A DNA stretch of 64,000 bases from Marsupella aquatica (Eukaryota; Marchantiophyta), in the NCBI GenBank assembly GCA_973895155.1, contig OZ316896.1, positions 21,886,001 through 21,950,000 on the forward strand, in the 5' to 3' direction. Below, piece after piece: positions 26,801 through 38,219 of the stretch; position 1 is the stretch's first letter, and every line of letters begins with the position of its first letter. The notes under the pieces are model-generated. The model had not been told where the DNA came from. It saw only the letters and a program-made list of their open reading frames with translations, and did not search any database. A program made the translations under genes and the position numbers.

Positions 26801-26976
26801 TTGCGCTATCCCTTGATTGGATTGAGCATTAATAAATGACATGATGCCGAACATATGGTGCGAAGATGACCGTCTCTTCCACACGACGAATGCTACGAAT
26901 GTTGATTTCAGAAAATTGGCCGCTGCTTTTTGGGACCTCACTTGGAACGGTGGATTTTTTAATAACGATAAAGCCA
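23841..26976. other. Spacer downstream of the F-box gene
   Basis: No gene is supported. Motifs such as GGATCCTATGACAAG/GGATCCTATGACGAG (about 24054 and 24776) and CCAAGACGGAT(A/T) recur in degraded form (about 23919 and 25613), suggesting old local duplications. The open frame at 26708-27166 overlaps the F-box gene on the same strand in another frame and is a shadow. The last part is probably the 3' UTR of the F-box gene. Confidence 0.4.
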
Positions 26977-28449
26977 TCACTCTGAGATCCGCAAAGAGTT
27001 CTTCTCGGAGACAATCCGGGTTTTCGCCATCGAGGTCTGTAGTGTCCTCACCGCAAATATGGATACTCCGGGGCAATTCTGCACGTCGAGAGTCTTGAAC
27101 GAGACCAGATGATCCCGTCTCGAAACAAGATGCTGCAATCCTGCATCGGTAACCCTTCGGCAACAAGCCATGCAGAGATTTCTCAATTTGGACGACACTG
27201 TATTAGAGCTTATCAGGGCCTCTATTCCAGCGTCACCCACATTTGTTCCTGCCAGAGATACATCCTGTAGGTTAGCTCCCACACGAGCCAGTGCCCGGGC
27301 GCTGTCGTCGGAAATTCCAGGGCACGAAGTGACCACCAATCTGTGCAAGCTACGAGCACACGTCAAATTGATGTGTTGTAGACCACCATCCGAGAGCAGA
27401 GGACAGTTTGTAAGATTCAGAGACCGAAGGTTAGGAAGGCGCTCTGTCAGTGCTTGCAGAAACGCATCCGTCACTGCTAGGGTGTTAGACAATTTCAATG
27501 TTCGCAATCTAAGGGGAGAACACACCAAAATCGTGTTCGGATCCCAGTCATGAGAGACCCCTAAAGCGCTGAGGCAGAGGGTCCGTAAATTAGGGCAACC
27601 TCTCAAAACGGAGAAGATAGTAGCGGGGGTCACATTGGGGCATCCATAAACCTCTAGCTCCTCCAGTACAGGAGCTTTCTTATCGACGTTCCTGAAAGTC
27701 AGTTTGGGAACCATCGATAGGTGGATGGAACGGAGGCTGGAGCATCCGCCCAATATGACATCCAAACTAGGGTCGTCCATCGAGTTACATGAGTCCAATC
27801 GAATGGTCTTCAAATTCGACACAAATGCCGCAATCAGTTGGTATCCTCGAACGGAAACATGAGTACAATCCTTAATTTCCAGCGTGTGAGTATGTCGCCT
27901 GCAGGAATTGAGAAGATGCATCGAAAGCTTCCATTCCGAGTCAATCTTCGTCAGTTTCAGCGTCTGACTAGTGCCATTGCAGAGAGGCTTTTTGCCTGCC
28001 CTCGCTTTCTTTTTCAATCTAGTGCAAGGATACTGACCAGAGATATGATTGCTCCGCTTCAGCAACTGATTGCGCGCTAGCAGAACATACCATCGCTTGC
28101 ACACTTTGGCCGCCTCCCAGCAATGAACCGGACGCCACACATATTTGAAAATGGACAACAGAATCTCGTCGGGAAATGTATCGTTAAAATCTCTATCCTG
28201 CGACCTGTCTTCGGGTTCATTGAGCGACAACTCTGCCACCCGAGGAGGCAAACTGCCATTGAACCCTTCTTCCCCTGCGTTGCCTGCCACCACAATCTCA
28301 CACCCGTCCACTACCACAACTCCTGGATGTACCTGAGTTATTGATTCATCAAGTGCAGAAGGACGCTCAATCGGTTCACTAATCAAACTTCCCGAGTCGG
28401 ATGTTTTTGATTTGCTCATCTTTGCTGTAGTCAATTTCCTTCTCTTCAT
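26977..28449 (-). CDS. F-box/LRR-repeat protein
   Basis: F-box/LRR proteins recruit substrates to SCF ubiquitin ligases: the F-box binds the SKP1/ASK adaptor and the repeats bind the target. The frame is 490 codons in one exon. Residues about 1-88 are hydrophilic with no known domain. The F-box spans about 89-127 (FPDEILLSIFKYV, then CWEAAKVCKRWYVLLA). From about 165 to 475 there are cysteine-containing leucine-rich repeats with LxxLxLxxCxxLTDxGL-type spacing, for example NLRSLNLTNCPLLSDGGL and KLRNLCMACCRRVTDAGL. The target is not predictable. The first ATG is used; a second in-frame ATG ten codons on would also leave the F-box intact. There is no frameshift or internal stop. The single exon is normal for the family. 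Neighbours do not suggest a specific pathway. Confidence 0.92.
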   Translation of the reverse strand: MKRRKLTTAKMSKSKTSDSGSLISEPIERPSALDESITQVHPGVVVVDGCEIVVAGNAGEEGFNGSLPPRVAELSLNEPEDRSQDRDFNDTFPDEILLSIFKYVWRPVHCWEAAKVCKRWYVLLARNQLLKRSNHISGQYPCTRLKKKARAGKKPLCNGTSQTLKLTKIDSEWKLSMHLLNSCRRHTHTLEIKDCTHVSVRGYQLIAAFVSNLKTIRLDSCNSMDDPSLDVILGGCSSLRSIHLSMVPKLTFRNVDKKAPVLEELEVYGCPNVTPATIFSVLRGCPNLRTLCLSALGVSHDWDPNTILVCSPLRLRTLKLSNTLAVTDAFLQALTERLPNLRSLNLTNCPLLSDGGLQHINLTCARSLHRLVVTSCPGISDDSARALARVGANLQDVSLAGTNVGDAGIEALISSNTVSSKLRNLCMACCRRVTDAGLQHLVSRRDHLVSFKTLDVQNCPGVSIFAVRTLQTSMAKTRIVSEKNSLRISE

Positions 28450-30254
28450 GTCGCGTTAAACGATGTTCCGGGAGATGTCGCCTGTTGCGGAAAACCACCC
28501 CCGCTGCTGTCAGTCCACGGCAAGCGAAAGCTTCAAACACTTCATATCAATTCCAGCCTCCAAACCAAAATTGCTCCCGACGAGAGGATGAGATTCTACG
28601 TCACGCAGGTGCCCCGAGCGCCTGATTTCAGGCCACAATTGCAGTAAACCCTGACACTCCAACAGAGAATCAGTGGCCTGCCCTAGGTTTCAGTTCGTCA
28701 AGACATTACACCTCATAAACAACGTAACTTCAAAATCGGCGACAACTACTAACTCGAAAAGAATAGTAACACAAACGCACAACGCAGGATCCCGGTAACC
28801 CAGTGCGGCAACAATCAATCAATAACTAGAAATGATAAGACCAGTGACCAAATCGAGAAAGCATCGCCGCCGCAACTACAACAGGCTCGGAAGGAAGAAC
28901 GTCACGCATCAAGAAACGCAGAGCAGACCGAATACCAAAATACAGAGCGCGCCTTCTTCCTTCGCCATAACGCAACTCAATTCTACCAAGAAGGAATGGA
29001 ATCCCGAATCTTTAGATCTGCACCATTAATAGCTTATTTGGACGGTTGCAATCAACCTATCCCTTGATTCGCGGATTCTACTACACTGGTAGCGCAATGG
29101 TCTGCGGTCCCTGCGGAAGTACACGAAATTGTACTGGTGAAAATCTTTCGACCTATACAGCAGCCAAGAAGGACATTATTTGCATTTATTGAATCAAGGC
29201 ACGCTTGAAAATGACAGTCGCTACGACGGCGTTTTTATTATTAGTGCTGACCGTGCCGAGCGCCGGTACATTCAAGGGGACTGCCGTTCAATTTCCACAA
29301 CATGATTACGGTACGAATCCCAGACGTGCTACAGTTTGATTGGTTACCTAGTCGGCCAAGCTCTTCACGATCCAGAAACGAGCTCCCTACAAACAAAGAC
29401 AAAATCGGTAGGCTTGAAGCTTTTTTTCATGATCGAATGAAAGCTTCCATCAAACTTTGAACCATCCAAATGGCCTGATCAAACAGTCTGCGGAAAGAAA
29501 TTTTACAGGCTATTCTTCCTTTTCCAAATTTTCCGACTCATTATCATGCTACCGCGTCATCGAACACATTCTATGATTTTACTGGTTAATCAATGTATTT
29601 CATAGAAGGAGCTTGTGAAAAGATTACAGCTGCTTCGATCCTTTCTTTCATCAAATACCGGAGGTCAAGCACATAGCAGCGAATCCGAAAGTCCTGCCTG
29701 CGGGGAAATAAATCAAAATAAACTGACGGTATGCAGGGCCGCCTCTCAGCACCTCTCTCTGTCAATCAACTTTGGGATCATCACTGTCGCATCCATCAGT
29801 CACTATTATCATTGTCTGTACAACACTAGCTGCGCTCCGAAATTTCGGTGGAAGAAGATAATCTGATCGTGTTCTCCTATTCCAGTCTCCTTGAAGACAA
29901 GCGGGATAATCTGAATTTCGAGACCTGATCCAGTTCACTTATTCCAGTCTCCCTGCACATAAAGCGGGATAATCTGAAATTCGAGAACTGATCGACTCTC
30001 ATGTAATTGTTCGTCAAGTTGATAGAATGCAGGAGTTCATGCAATTAACGAGCATTGCGATTCTTCGTCAGTTGTTTCCCGACAGACTTTAGGCCAGAAT
30101 TGTCTGAAAGACTGATATTTACAGCTCAGAGGTCGCTGACTCTCTCGATTTTCAGGATTGATTGGCAAGACGGAACGTTGTTGCACGCTCAAATTGCATA
30201 CGCAAGAGCAACATATCGATCCTGACGTTAATAAACGCATGCACGTATTCCACG
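28450..30254. promoter_or_regulatory. Divergent spacer between F-box and Cys-module genes
   Basis: The two genes diverge across 1.8 kb, so both promoters should lie here. No start codon, TATA box or domain is convincingly placed. A 62-bp tandem duplication lies at 29878-29998. Confidence 0.4.
29878..29998. repeat. Two-copy tandem duplication, 62 bp unit
   Basis: Copies start at 29878 and 29940 with TATTCCAGTCTCC and share AAGCGGGATAATCTGAA and TTCGAGA(C/A)CTGATC. They lie about 260 bp upstream of the Cys-module gene. Confidence 0.9.
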
Positions 30255-30983
30255 ATGTCAACTTCCGCTCGTAAACGGCATCGAGCAGTTGCTGCAGCTG
30301 CAGCTGTTGACGAGAGGAATTCGTGGCTCAGTACTGAAATCCAACGTTGTCAATATCCGGGATGCATGAAATTTCAATATGACCGTATCCCAGAGAGGAA
30401 ATTCTGCGGTCTATGGCACCGTGACCTCTATATGAGCAAACTGGCGAACAGCCGGAGCTCTTCACCAACGCCAGCTCCAGGTCAAGAGCTTTTCACCATC
30501 AGCTGCTTGGCAGCTATCGAGCTGGTGGAAGGCAATAATCCGAAGTGTATGCTGCCGGAATGTACAAAGAGCGCTTCCAGAGATCCAAACACTGGTCAGC
30601 ATTTCGAGTTTTGTTCTATGAAAGACACGTTAAAAATGGTGGAGAGGATGACGACGGTTTGGAGTCTGCAAGGTAGATTATGCAGACTCGAAGACTGCTG
30701 CCAACATGTCCATGTGGAAGACGATGGAAGATGCCGCGACTATTGTGGTAGGACTCATGCCAAACTTGCAGCTGCAAGGAAAGGGGCAATGGTGAGACAG
30801 GAGGCGGCATCAGCAGCTGCATCTAATCTTGAGGCGGTTCAGAACACGAGCGGAGCTGATAATCGTGTCAACAGCAACGTCCACGACGAGAGGGACGAGC
30901 GAGGGAGCCAAAACTCCGGACAGCAGGTATTCATTATGAAGCGGGAAGCTCAAGCAGAATTCTTTGCGGGGATTTGGTTCTAA
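30255..30983 (+). CDS. Unrecognised protein with three C-x4-C / C-x3-H modules
   Basis: I do not recognise this gene as a named family. The frame from the first ATG is 242 codons. An alanine-rich N-terminus (11-18) is followed by three cysteine modules. Module 1 has C32-x4-C37, C51-x3-H55 (FCGLWH). Module 2 has C98-x4-C103 and C120 (FCSMKD, no final His). Module 3 has C143-x4-C148, C164-x3-H168 (YCGRTH). The spacing suggests three small zinc-binding folds. I recall similar C..PGC...YCG..H repeats mainly from fungal and some bryophyte hypothetical proteins; that is memory, not a search. The C-terminus (170-242) is Ala-, Asn- and Gln-rich and charged. AATAAA overlaps the region directly after the stop, a likely polyadenylation signal. 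An upstream exon joined at an AG near 30154 cannot be excluded, as the frame is open back to 30162. No function is proposed. Confidence 0.72.
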   Translation: MSTSARKRHRAVAAAAAVDERNSWLSTEIQRCQYPGCMKFQYDRIPERKFCGLWHRDLYMSKLANSRSSSPTPAPGQELFTISCLAAIELVEGNNPKCMLPECTKSASRDPNTGQHFEFCSMKDTLKMVERMTTVWSLQGRLCRLEDCCQHVHVEDDGRCRDYCGRTHAKLAAARKGAMVRQEAASAAASNLEAVQNTSGADNRVNSNVHDERDERGSQNSGQQVFIMKREAQAEFFAGIWF

Positions 30984-32274
30984 TAAAAGATAGTCGCTTG
31001 AGTGCCTTTGCTTGTTAGTGTTGACAAAATTGCCGCTCACACTCGGGTTTGGAAAAAATTAATAGTGTTGAGAATCTCAGGTCCATAGAACTAGAAACTT
31101 AATAATCAGACGGTCTTCAATTCACCATTTGCTACATGAAAGAATTAGCCGCGGAATTCGAAAGGAACCCTTTTACCTCTCCTGATACAGATTGGATTTG
31201 ATTAATTAGTCCAGCATGTCTATGCCATATAAGGAGGGACTTAGCTGCAGAGTTCCACGGATCTCTTTCTCCTCGACCGCAAGAGGTGAGACAGCATTGA
31301 TAAATGCTTCCGCTCGCCAATTTCACATAAGGTAAAACTGCCTGCATTTAAAGTCTTGTGCAGAAGTGGACGAGAAGAACACAAAGCGAATCTGCAGAAT
31401 AGAGCTTTCTAGGTGTCAGCTTAATTCCCATTAGGAATTGTTAAGGAAGTGACAATAAGAATCCGCAGTATTGAATTTATTTCTTTCGCTTGGATTTGCG
31501 TTTCTCAAAAATATTTCCTCGATCATTGTGAAATGTCTGTCTATTACCTCAAATATAACAAAACAATGATTCTCAATGTTCTTACTTCCATGCGGAATGA
31601 CCATTTCACTTATGGATCCAGAGCATAGCTGGAAGCCGTGTCACAGATCATGATTTACGCGGTAGGACAAGTTTTCCAGGGTTTCCAACAAACAATACCG
31701 ACCACAGACCTGCGTCACTCATCTTTGGGAACGTAGTCGCTCGGATTAGTCTGTGTCACACTATATTTCGATAGCTCCTCATTTCTCTCCACGGCCTGTT
31801 TACCCTGATGATCCCATTACGCTACATTACATTCATTCGTTCGTTCGTTCGTTCGTTCGTTTTTCCAATCTCATGGCATGGCTGTCGAAGTTTCCGGGCT
31901 ACTGGCGCCTTTTCTATCGGGTGGCTCGGCAATATGAAATTGATCAATATGGACTTGTTCCATGTTCATTGCAGTTTCATTTATGTTGCAGCAGGCAGCC
32001 TAGGCTTGTTCGTTGGAGTCGAACCGGAGAATGCCGTCTACATAGGTGTTGGGTTCACAACTAAGATTCCAATGCATTCGTGGCATATCAATAGCCTGGT
32101 GCAATGTGTTCCCTGAAGGCTGTGAACAATGCGCTACCGGGCAATCAATCATAGCCTGCGATTTTTGTGAAAGCCTGCAGCCTCTCACAAAATTGATGCA
32201 GGGTGTGTATAGCTGCAGAAGTTGTCAAACCAGCATGTCCATGTCTCTCTCAATCTTTCCAAACTTGGAGCCTT
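30984..32274. other. Spacer upstream of the NAC gene
   Basis: The stretch holds the 3' UTR of the Cys-module gene and the promoter region of the NAC gene. A (TCGT)n tetranucleotide run of about six units lies at 31836-31860. A short cysteine-rich open frame at 32046-32360 overlaps the proposed NAC start in another frame and is discussed in the findings. Confidence 0.4.
31836..31860. repeat. (TCGT)n microsatellite
   Basis: About six TTCG/TCGT units precede a short T run, some 430 bp upstream of the proposed NAC start codon. Confidence 0.9.
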
Positions 32275-33892
32275 ATGACCTCCTCCAGAAGTTCTACATG
32301 GAAAACCTTCAAAGAAAAACTGAATCTGGTCATTGCACTTGCACAGGCACAGGGAGATGAGGCGACTGTGCAGAGACTAATCGACACCTCTAAAGGATAC
32401 CACGCGAAAATTATCGACGAAGACCTGCACAGGTTGCTGAAGGGGGAAAGCGCTGTCGGAGGCGTCGAAGGCTACCCTTCAGTTGTAACAGGAATGGATA
32501 TCTATAAATTCCATCCATGGGAACTGGTGTCCAGTAAGTTATCAATGCCTTCAAGCTCTCCTCACGACATTGATCGCATGTGTGCACGACAGCTGCTTAT
32601 ATCGTGTTAAGCTCCTAGAGCGAATTATGTGAAACTTGATAGCAAACCTTCCCTAGGAACATGCTGACGCTCGTATGATATATCACTACAAAAAGCATTG
32701 CTATGTCCAGAGCATAATAAACCAAAAACTGAGTGAGGAACAAACTTATCTTTGCATTAAATCGAAACCCGATCTTTGTAGAATGCCTCTAGTGGTTCGG
32801 GTGAAATAGGTGGGTTGCGTCTGTCCTACCTCAGCTTTCAGAGGCAGTCTGGTGCCTTCCATCCTTATGACGGTGTTCTCTATCGATCAATGGTCTCCTT
32901 GCTCGGCAATTTTATCTTCTGTCTGGTGATGCTGACGAGATCGTTTTAGCACATTTTTCTGTTCTTCAATTTTATGCTTCGGGTCAATGGTTACGGACTC
33001 CTTGACAGTAAGTCTGAGCGATTTCGACTGAAGCAGTTCCAAAGGCTTTCAGACCATATCCTTGCCCTCGAGTTCTGTTCGTCTGAATATGTTGTTTTTC
33101 ACTGCAGAAAACGGAGGTAGCACACCTCGATATTTCTTGCATCATGGTCAGACACCCAAGAAAAGGACAACTAAGGATGGCTTCAGTTGGAAACAGACTG
33201 GAAGGAGACATCCAAATTCCAACAAGCTCATCAAAACAAGATATATGTCCTACAAACAGGGCAAGAGTAAGGGAAAGGACGAGGACAAATTTAGGTGGAG
33301 ACTGCGGGAGATCACCCTCCCGGACTCCTGCAACAAGTCTAAAACGAATTGCCGAATGGTAATTTGGAGAATTGCAAAGAAGCCTCGCGTGCCATCAAAC
33401 ACGTCAGAAGAGATTACACCTCAAGCTCAAACTCATGTCCCGATGGACAAAGACGACATTGCCCATGAAGGGCTGGGTATCGAACCTCCAGACAATGCAG
33501 ACATGAATAGTGTACAGGTTCAATGTGAGAACGATACAGGATCTTCTGAAGGAGCATTGAACTTTCCTGCCACTTTCGGTCCTTCTGATACCCAGATGGA
33601 CTTCGGATTGGCTGCGTTTGAACTGAATGAGGGCTTCAATCATCGTGAAGATCAGGTGAGGTTCGAAACTAGTGCAACGATTGAGGACCTCTACGATTTC
33701 ACCAACCTGTGCAATTTTGGCAGTATCGAAGAGAGGCAGACCGACCTGTGGAATTTTGACTTCACCGAAGAGAGGCAAACCGACCCAGGGTTACAATTAG
33801 GGGCAAATGACGGTCACCAGAAGCAGTCGGGCTCAGGTAGTGACACAAGTATTTTCAACTATCCATTCCCTCAGGCGGACCCAATCTCGTAA
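32275..33892 (+). CDS. Divergent NAC-domain transcription factor
   Basis: NAC proteins are plant transcription factors that bind DNA as dimers. Exons: 32275-32533 and 33108-33892, with a GTAAGT donor and a pyrimidine-rich CACTGCAG acceptor; phase agrees. The product is 347 residues. The NAC domain spans about 41-178. GYHAKIIDEDLHRLLKG (41-57) matches subdomain A (usual PGFRFHPTDEEL) but lacks the invariant PTDEEL core. MDIYKFHPWEL (74-84) matches subdomain C. TTKDGFSWKQTGRR (107-120) and KTRYMSYKQGKSKGK (129-143) match the WKATGKD and KKTLVFY regions. WRLREITLPD (150-159) and RMVIWRIAKKPR (169-180) match subdomain E (CRIFKKP). The C-terminal half is acidic with Asn, Asp, Glu and aromatic residues, as in activation regions, and has a short internal repeat of EERQTD. 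The start is the first ATG in frame; the frame is open upstream to 32203. Confidence 0.8.
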
Positions 33893-36670
33893 CAAAATCC
33901 TCGTTTGACGAGCTGCCTTTCTATACATGCACAGAATTTTGCAGCAAGAATTTTGGCTTGAGACCTAATGGATGCTTTCCAGAAACTATTTCCTGCGCTT
34001 CTGTCGTAGATGTACAGTAGTGCTAGCCCAGCCACAACAAAGGCGGTCTCTTAGACAAGCGAGAGGCGGAGAGGAGGCAAAACTTGATTCTGTAGCACCT
34101 CCACATTCCAGAGTAGAGGGTCGGATTGTTATAGCCATTCAGTGTAGAATCTTAGATCTTAGAATCCATAAGACAGATATTCATGGATCTAGCTTCACCT
34201 TTGAGGTTCTGCTATACCTCAGAAGAGGTACGTTTATATGATGATAATGAATCAAAAGTCTCCTTCCCTGATGATAATGACTCAAACTCTCCATGATTTG
34301 CACGTTTCCAACCAGCCCTCCATATCGACATTCCTTACTATAGTCGTTGTTAATTACGCCTTTTCAATTCCCCAGACGGAAAGTCTCGAAACCCAATTAC
34401 TTCCAAGAATGATGATGCCAGACTTGAGCCAAGCAGTCCACGACCTGGCTCACATAACAAAAGCAGAAACTATAAAGTGAGCCAAAAACTCCTCCATCCA
34501 CAACTCCCCGACGAGCATGAGTGAAGGGCCCGACTTCCCATCAAACCATGAAATATCCCGGGATCAAGCTAAGTGCATAACCACCTGGTACAAGAGGCCT
34601 CTGGTTAAGGAAAGAATTCTCGAGCGGCAGAGAGCGCTACACCATCTAAACTCCTCTTCCTCATAGAATGGCATGTATTGAGAACCCAGGTTTCTTCCAA
34701 GAATTATAATCCCAACCTTCCCAAAGTATGAAAACGACCCGAAAGAGAACACTGGATCAGTCGGGAGGCCAACCATGACCCGACAAGAAAAAGTTTGGTA
34801 GCACAGTGAACATTAATAACCCCTCCATTGACCTCAGTCTGCAAAAACCTCACAAGTCCCCCTACCTCGCACAGGAGGAGAAGAAAGAATAATCAGAGTA
34901 AGGCAATGACTCTAAAGCCAGTCTCCATATCCCAATAGATATACTCCTAACGACGAGAATTTCAGTAGCCGAATTGGCCAATATTCTTGAAGAACAATAA
35001 TTTCAACCTCGAGCTAATACAAGACCATCCCATCCAACCTCTTCGGGTCACCAGCTTCTCCCTAGCCCACGGAAAGACAACCTTTCGAACTCCGCTTCCA
35101 TTCTCAGCGATACATGTCTCTGAACAGCTCTGTGGCTGCAGTGGACGAGAATCCTGTGATAAACCGGAACACCTGGCTCGTGACAAACTCAGTCCTCAGA
35201 CATACGTTTCAAACGAGTAATCTATAGTCTGCAAAACTTCATCCGTTTCCTGTGATACAAGTTTCAAACAAAGCAGTACTCTTCATCTTCCAGATAGCAT
35301 AGCAGGTTATCCAGACAAGCTATTCCGAGAAACCACCCCTCCATCCTGCGCTTAAGGGTTCAGTAACCAAAACAGACTTCTGACTATGAGCTTTCTCCAC
35401 GATAAATCCTCTAGTAGAGTACCTCGTCCATTCAGTCGTTATCCATCCATTTGAAGGTATCAAAACTAAAGTACAACAGAAAGTACATGTTAATACACGC
35501 CGTGAGGACGCCATTACTACACTCAGGAGGTTTGCTACTGGATGCAACATAAACATCACATGAGTGCCAGAATACTATACTTCTCAGATCGTACCGTGGA
35601 TTACAGGACTCCAGTTCCTTACAAGATATCCTGTGGGCTCAGTTATCCGATACCACTTAACTTCAATCATCCTCCATCTCGAAGACTTCACAATAATGTA
35701 AAGAAACCTTCTTAGACGAATAGACACGAAATCATCATCACAGCCCTGGTGTGAAATAAACACATCAGAAGGTTTACCTGGTCCGAAAAGAGGATAGTCT
35801 TTACAACAAACTGGCTGACATCCACAGACGCTCTCCACATGCGCAAGATGTATGAAACTCTTACTCTACGTGCCACACCGCATCCCCTGCTGTGGAATAA
35901 AGGTGTAAAAATAGAGGAACCGGTGGTGAACATCCGAGGCAATCTCCATAATTATATCGCGTGCTGCTTCCTATCCCCTCCAGGAAACCCCAGCTCAACT
36001 CCAATGAAACTGAAACTGATCATATTAACCCAATACTATGACCAGTACCAACGTGAGCCCGCTGTACATCAACAACTGCGCCACCTGTTAAACTACAAAT
36101 TCCTGATCAAATAGACATGTCTATCCGATGGGGAAAAATCCCATTCTGTGCCCTGCACTCCAAAACTAGAAACCACGTTCCATGCATCCGTTCCGCTTCT
36201 ACTCAGGACACCTTGATCATAAACCTGTAGGAAAGCTTCCACTGCAACCTGCAACCACTCTACACCACCCTCCCATGGCATCGTCTCACACTAGCCGAAC
36301 TAAAACTCACCAACAGTACCGATCGTTCGCAGTAGACTTCTCCAGCGACACGTAAAGAAAACACAAAGAACGCAAACGTTAGACGACGCAATCATCCCAA
36401 ATACAAGAAACCTCTTGCTATTGACGTTCAACCATGCTGACATGACAAAAACGAGTGCAGGTAACCTGCTCAGTCTCAGCTTTGCCCCTACACTAATCTG
36501 TGCATAAGCCTTGACATCCATTGCATCAGACACAATTCAGTAGTCCTAGGCCCGAAATTCAAGAGGAGGTTCCGACTATATGTCTGGCAGGACAGGACTT
36601 CGATCAAGTACGTAGGTGATCAGAGACATTCCGATCTTCAAGCAGAAGTTTGGGATCTTGATCTTTCCAC
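33893..36670. other. Spacer without a supported gene
   Basis: Open frames of 60-91 codons occur on both strands but none shows a domain, and no splice chain joins them. The sequence has moderate GC content and may be the decayed body of a transcript or element that starts at the TATA-like box near 37780 on the minus strand. I see nothing firm. Confidence 0.35.
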
Positions 36671-36676
36671 AGCGTT

Positions 36677-37530
36677 GAAGATGCAATCGCAGACCGAAAC
36701 CTTTGACCGCCTACGGTTTATGACCACTGTGCCAGTTCAGCCTCATCACCCCGAAGTGGAGAAGGACAACATGGCAAAACGGTCACGAACTGTAAGCAGA
36801 TAAGACCACAGCAAGCTGTTGCTCTCAACATCCCAACCTTCTTCTTCAGCAAGCTATTCCTCTCAACATCCCAACCTTGCATGACACCACACCGATCTCT
36901 ATGGCCGGCCCGAACCCCGATCCACTATATCCTGTGAACAACACGCTGCCAAGAACCACACCCACCCATGTCCTCCATCGCTACCGCGTTTCCAAGCATC
37001 CGTGTATCAAAAGCTCCGGTATCCGCCTTGACAACCATCCAATGCCCAAAAGTCAACCAAATGTTGATCGAAACCACTCCTTTCCACCCAGTTGAAGGTT
37101 TGCAGTCGCAGACCGAAACCTTCACCGCTTACGGTTTATGACTACTGTGCCAGTTCAGCCTCATACCCCGAAAGGGGAGAAGGACAACATGGCAAAACGG
37201 TCACGAACTGTAAGCAGATAAGACCACCTTCTTCAGCAACCTGTTCCTCTCAACGTCCCAACCTTCCATAACAACACACCCATGTCTATGGCCGGCCTGA
37301 ACCCCGATCCAGTGTATCCTGTGAACAACACGCTGCCAAGAACCACGCCGAGCCATGTCCTCCATCGCTCCCCTGCCGGCCAACCAAATATCACAGCTCG
37401 AAACCATCTATACGAGGATCCATATCCTCAGATCTGCCATCGCTACAAAAGATCTACACATCAAAAGCTCTGGTACCCGCCTTGTAAACGATCCAGTGCC
37501 CAAAAGCCAACCAAATGTCGATGAAAACGG
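36677..37530. repeat. Tandem duplication, two units of about 420 bp
   Basis: Unit 1 (about 36677-37097) and unit 2 (about 37098-37530) share GCAGACCGAAACCTT, GTGCCAGTTCAGCCTCAT, AACATGGCAAAACGGTCACG, ATGGCCGGCC and CACGCTGCCAAGAACCAC in the same order. Unit 1 has an extra 50-bp internal duplication around CTCTCAACATCCCAACCTT, so its spacing differs. No open frame runs through both units. Confidence 0.9.
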
Positions 37531-37776
37531 CTCCAGATCTGTGCAGACAACGCAAGAATCCCATGCCAAGAACCAGTGAGAGCATCAGCACAACACACCA
37601 CCTGATCAAGACAGAAACCACACCAAATCATCGAACAAAAATCGCGCAGAGCTCCGCCGTGTCCATCGTCGCTCCGCCATCGCCAGCGCTCGGAGCCGCC
37701 CTCCGAGGTAAACCAAACCACACAGGAACGAAAGTTACAAATGCGAAGGAAAAAGCCAGAAGTCTAAAACTCCGCA

Positions 37777-37783
37777 TTATATA
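37777..37783 (-). promoter_or_regulatory. Possible TATA box (minus strand)
   Basis: The minus strand reads GAGGGGTATATAATGCGGAG, a good TATA-box match, upstream of the tandem duplication. If used, it would drive leftward transcription through 37.7-34 kb, where no protein gene is recognised. A match alone is weak evidence. Confidence 0.3.
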
Positions 37784-38219
37784 CCCCTCTGAGAGGTCCA
37801 ATTGCGGGTTCCGCAAGACCGATATCGGGTACCCAACATCTCGCGCGCTCTAATCGACGGTCACAATTCGACGTGATCCACCCGTACGACCCTCGAACTG
37901 ACCGCCGCTCGTTCTTATCCACCGGGAGAAATTACTCGAACGCTATTCAGAGCATCGAAAAGAACGAAAAAGGACGATAAAGAAAAAGACTAAAAGAGGG
38001 GGAGGAATGGTTATGAGGACCGCTGACCGACTAAAGCTACGGTAGTCCGCTTTTCAGCTACCTACCTACTACCCTCCCTCGGCCAGCTGGATGGCTGACT
38101 CGGTGGACCCCACCGGATCCGGCAGCCCGGCAGGCAGCCCGGCATTGGGGCATGCAACGTGCCAGCCAAGCCTTGGCAGCTGGGCCGGCACCTGGTGGGC
38201 AGCGTGGGTGGCCAACACA

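Noticed and set aside
26708-27166. 152-codon minus frame
   Set aside because: It overlaps the F-box/LRR gene in another frame and has no domain.
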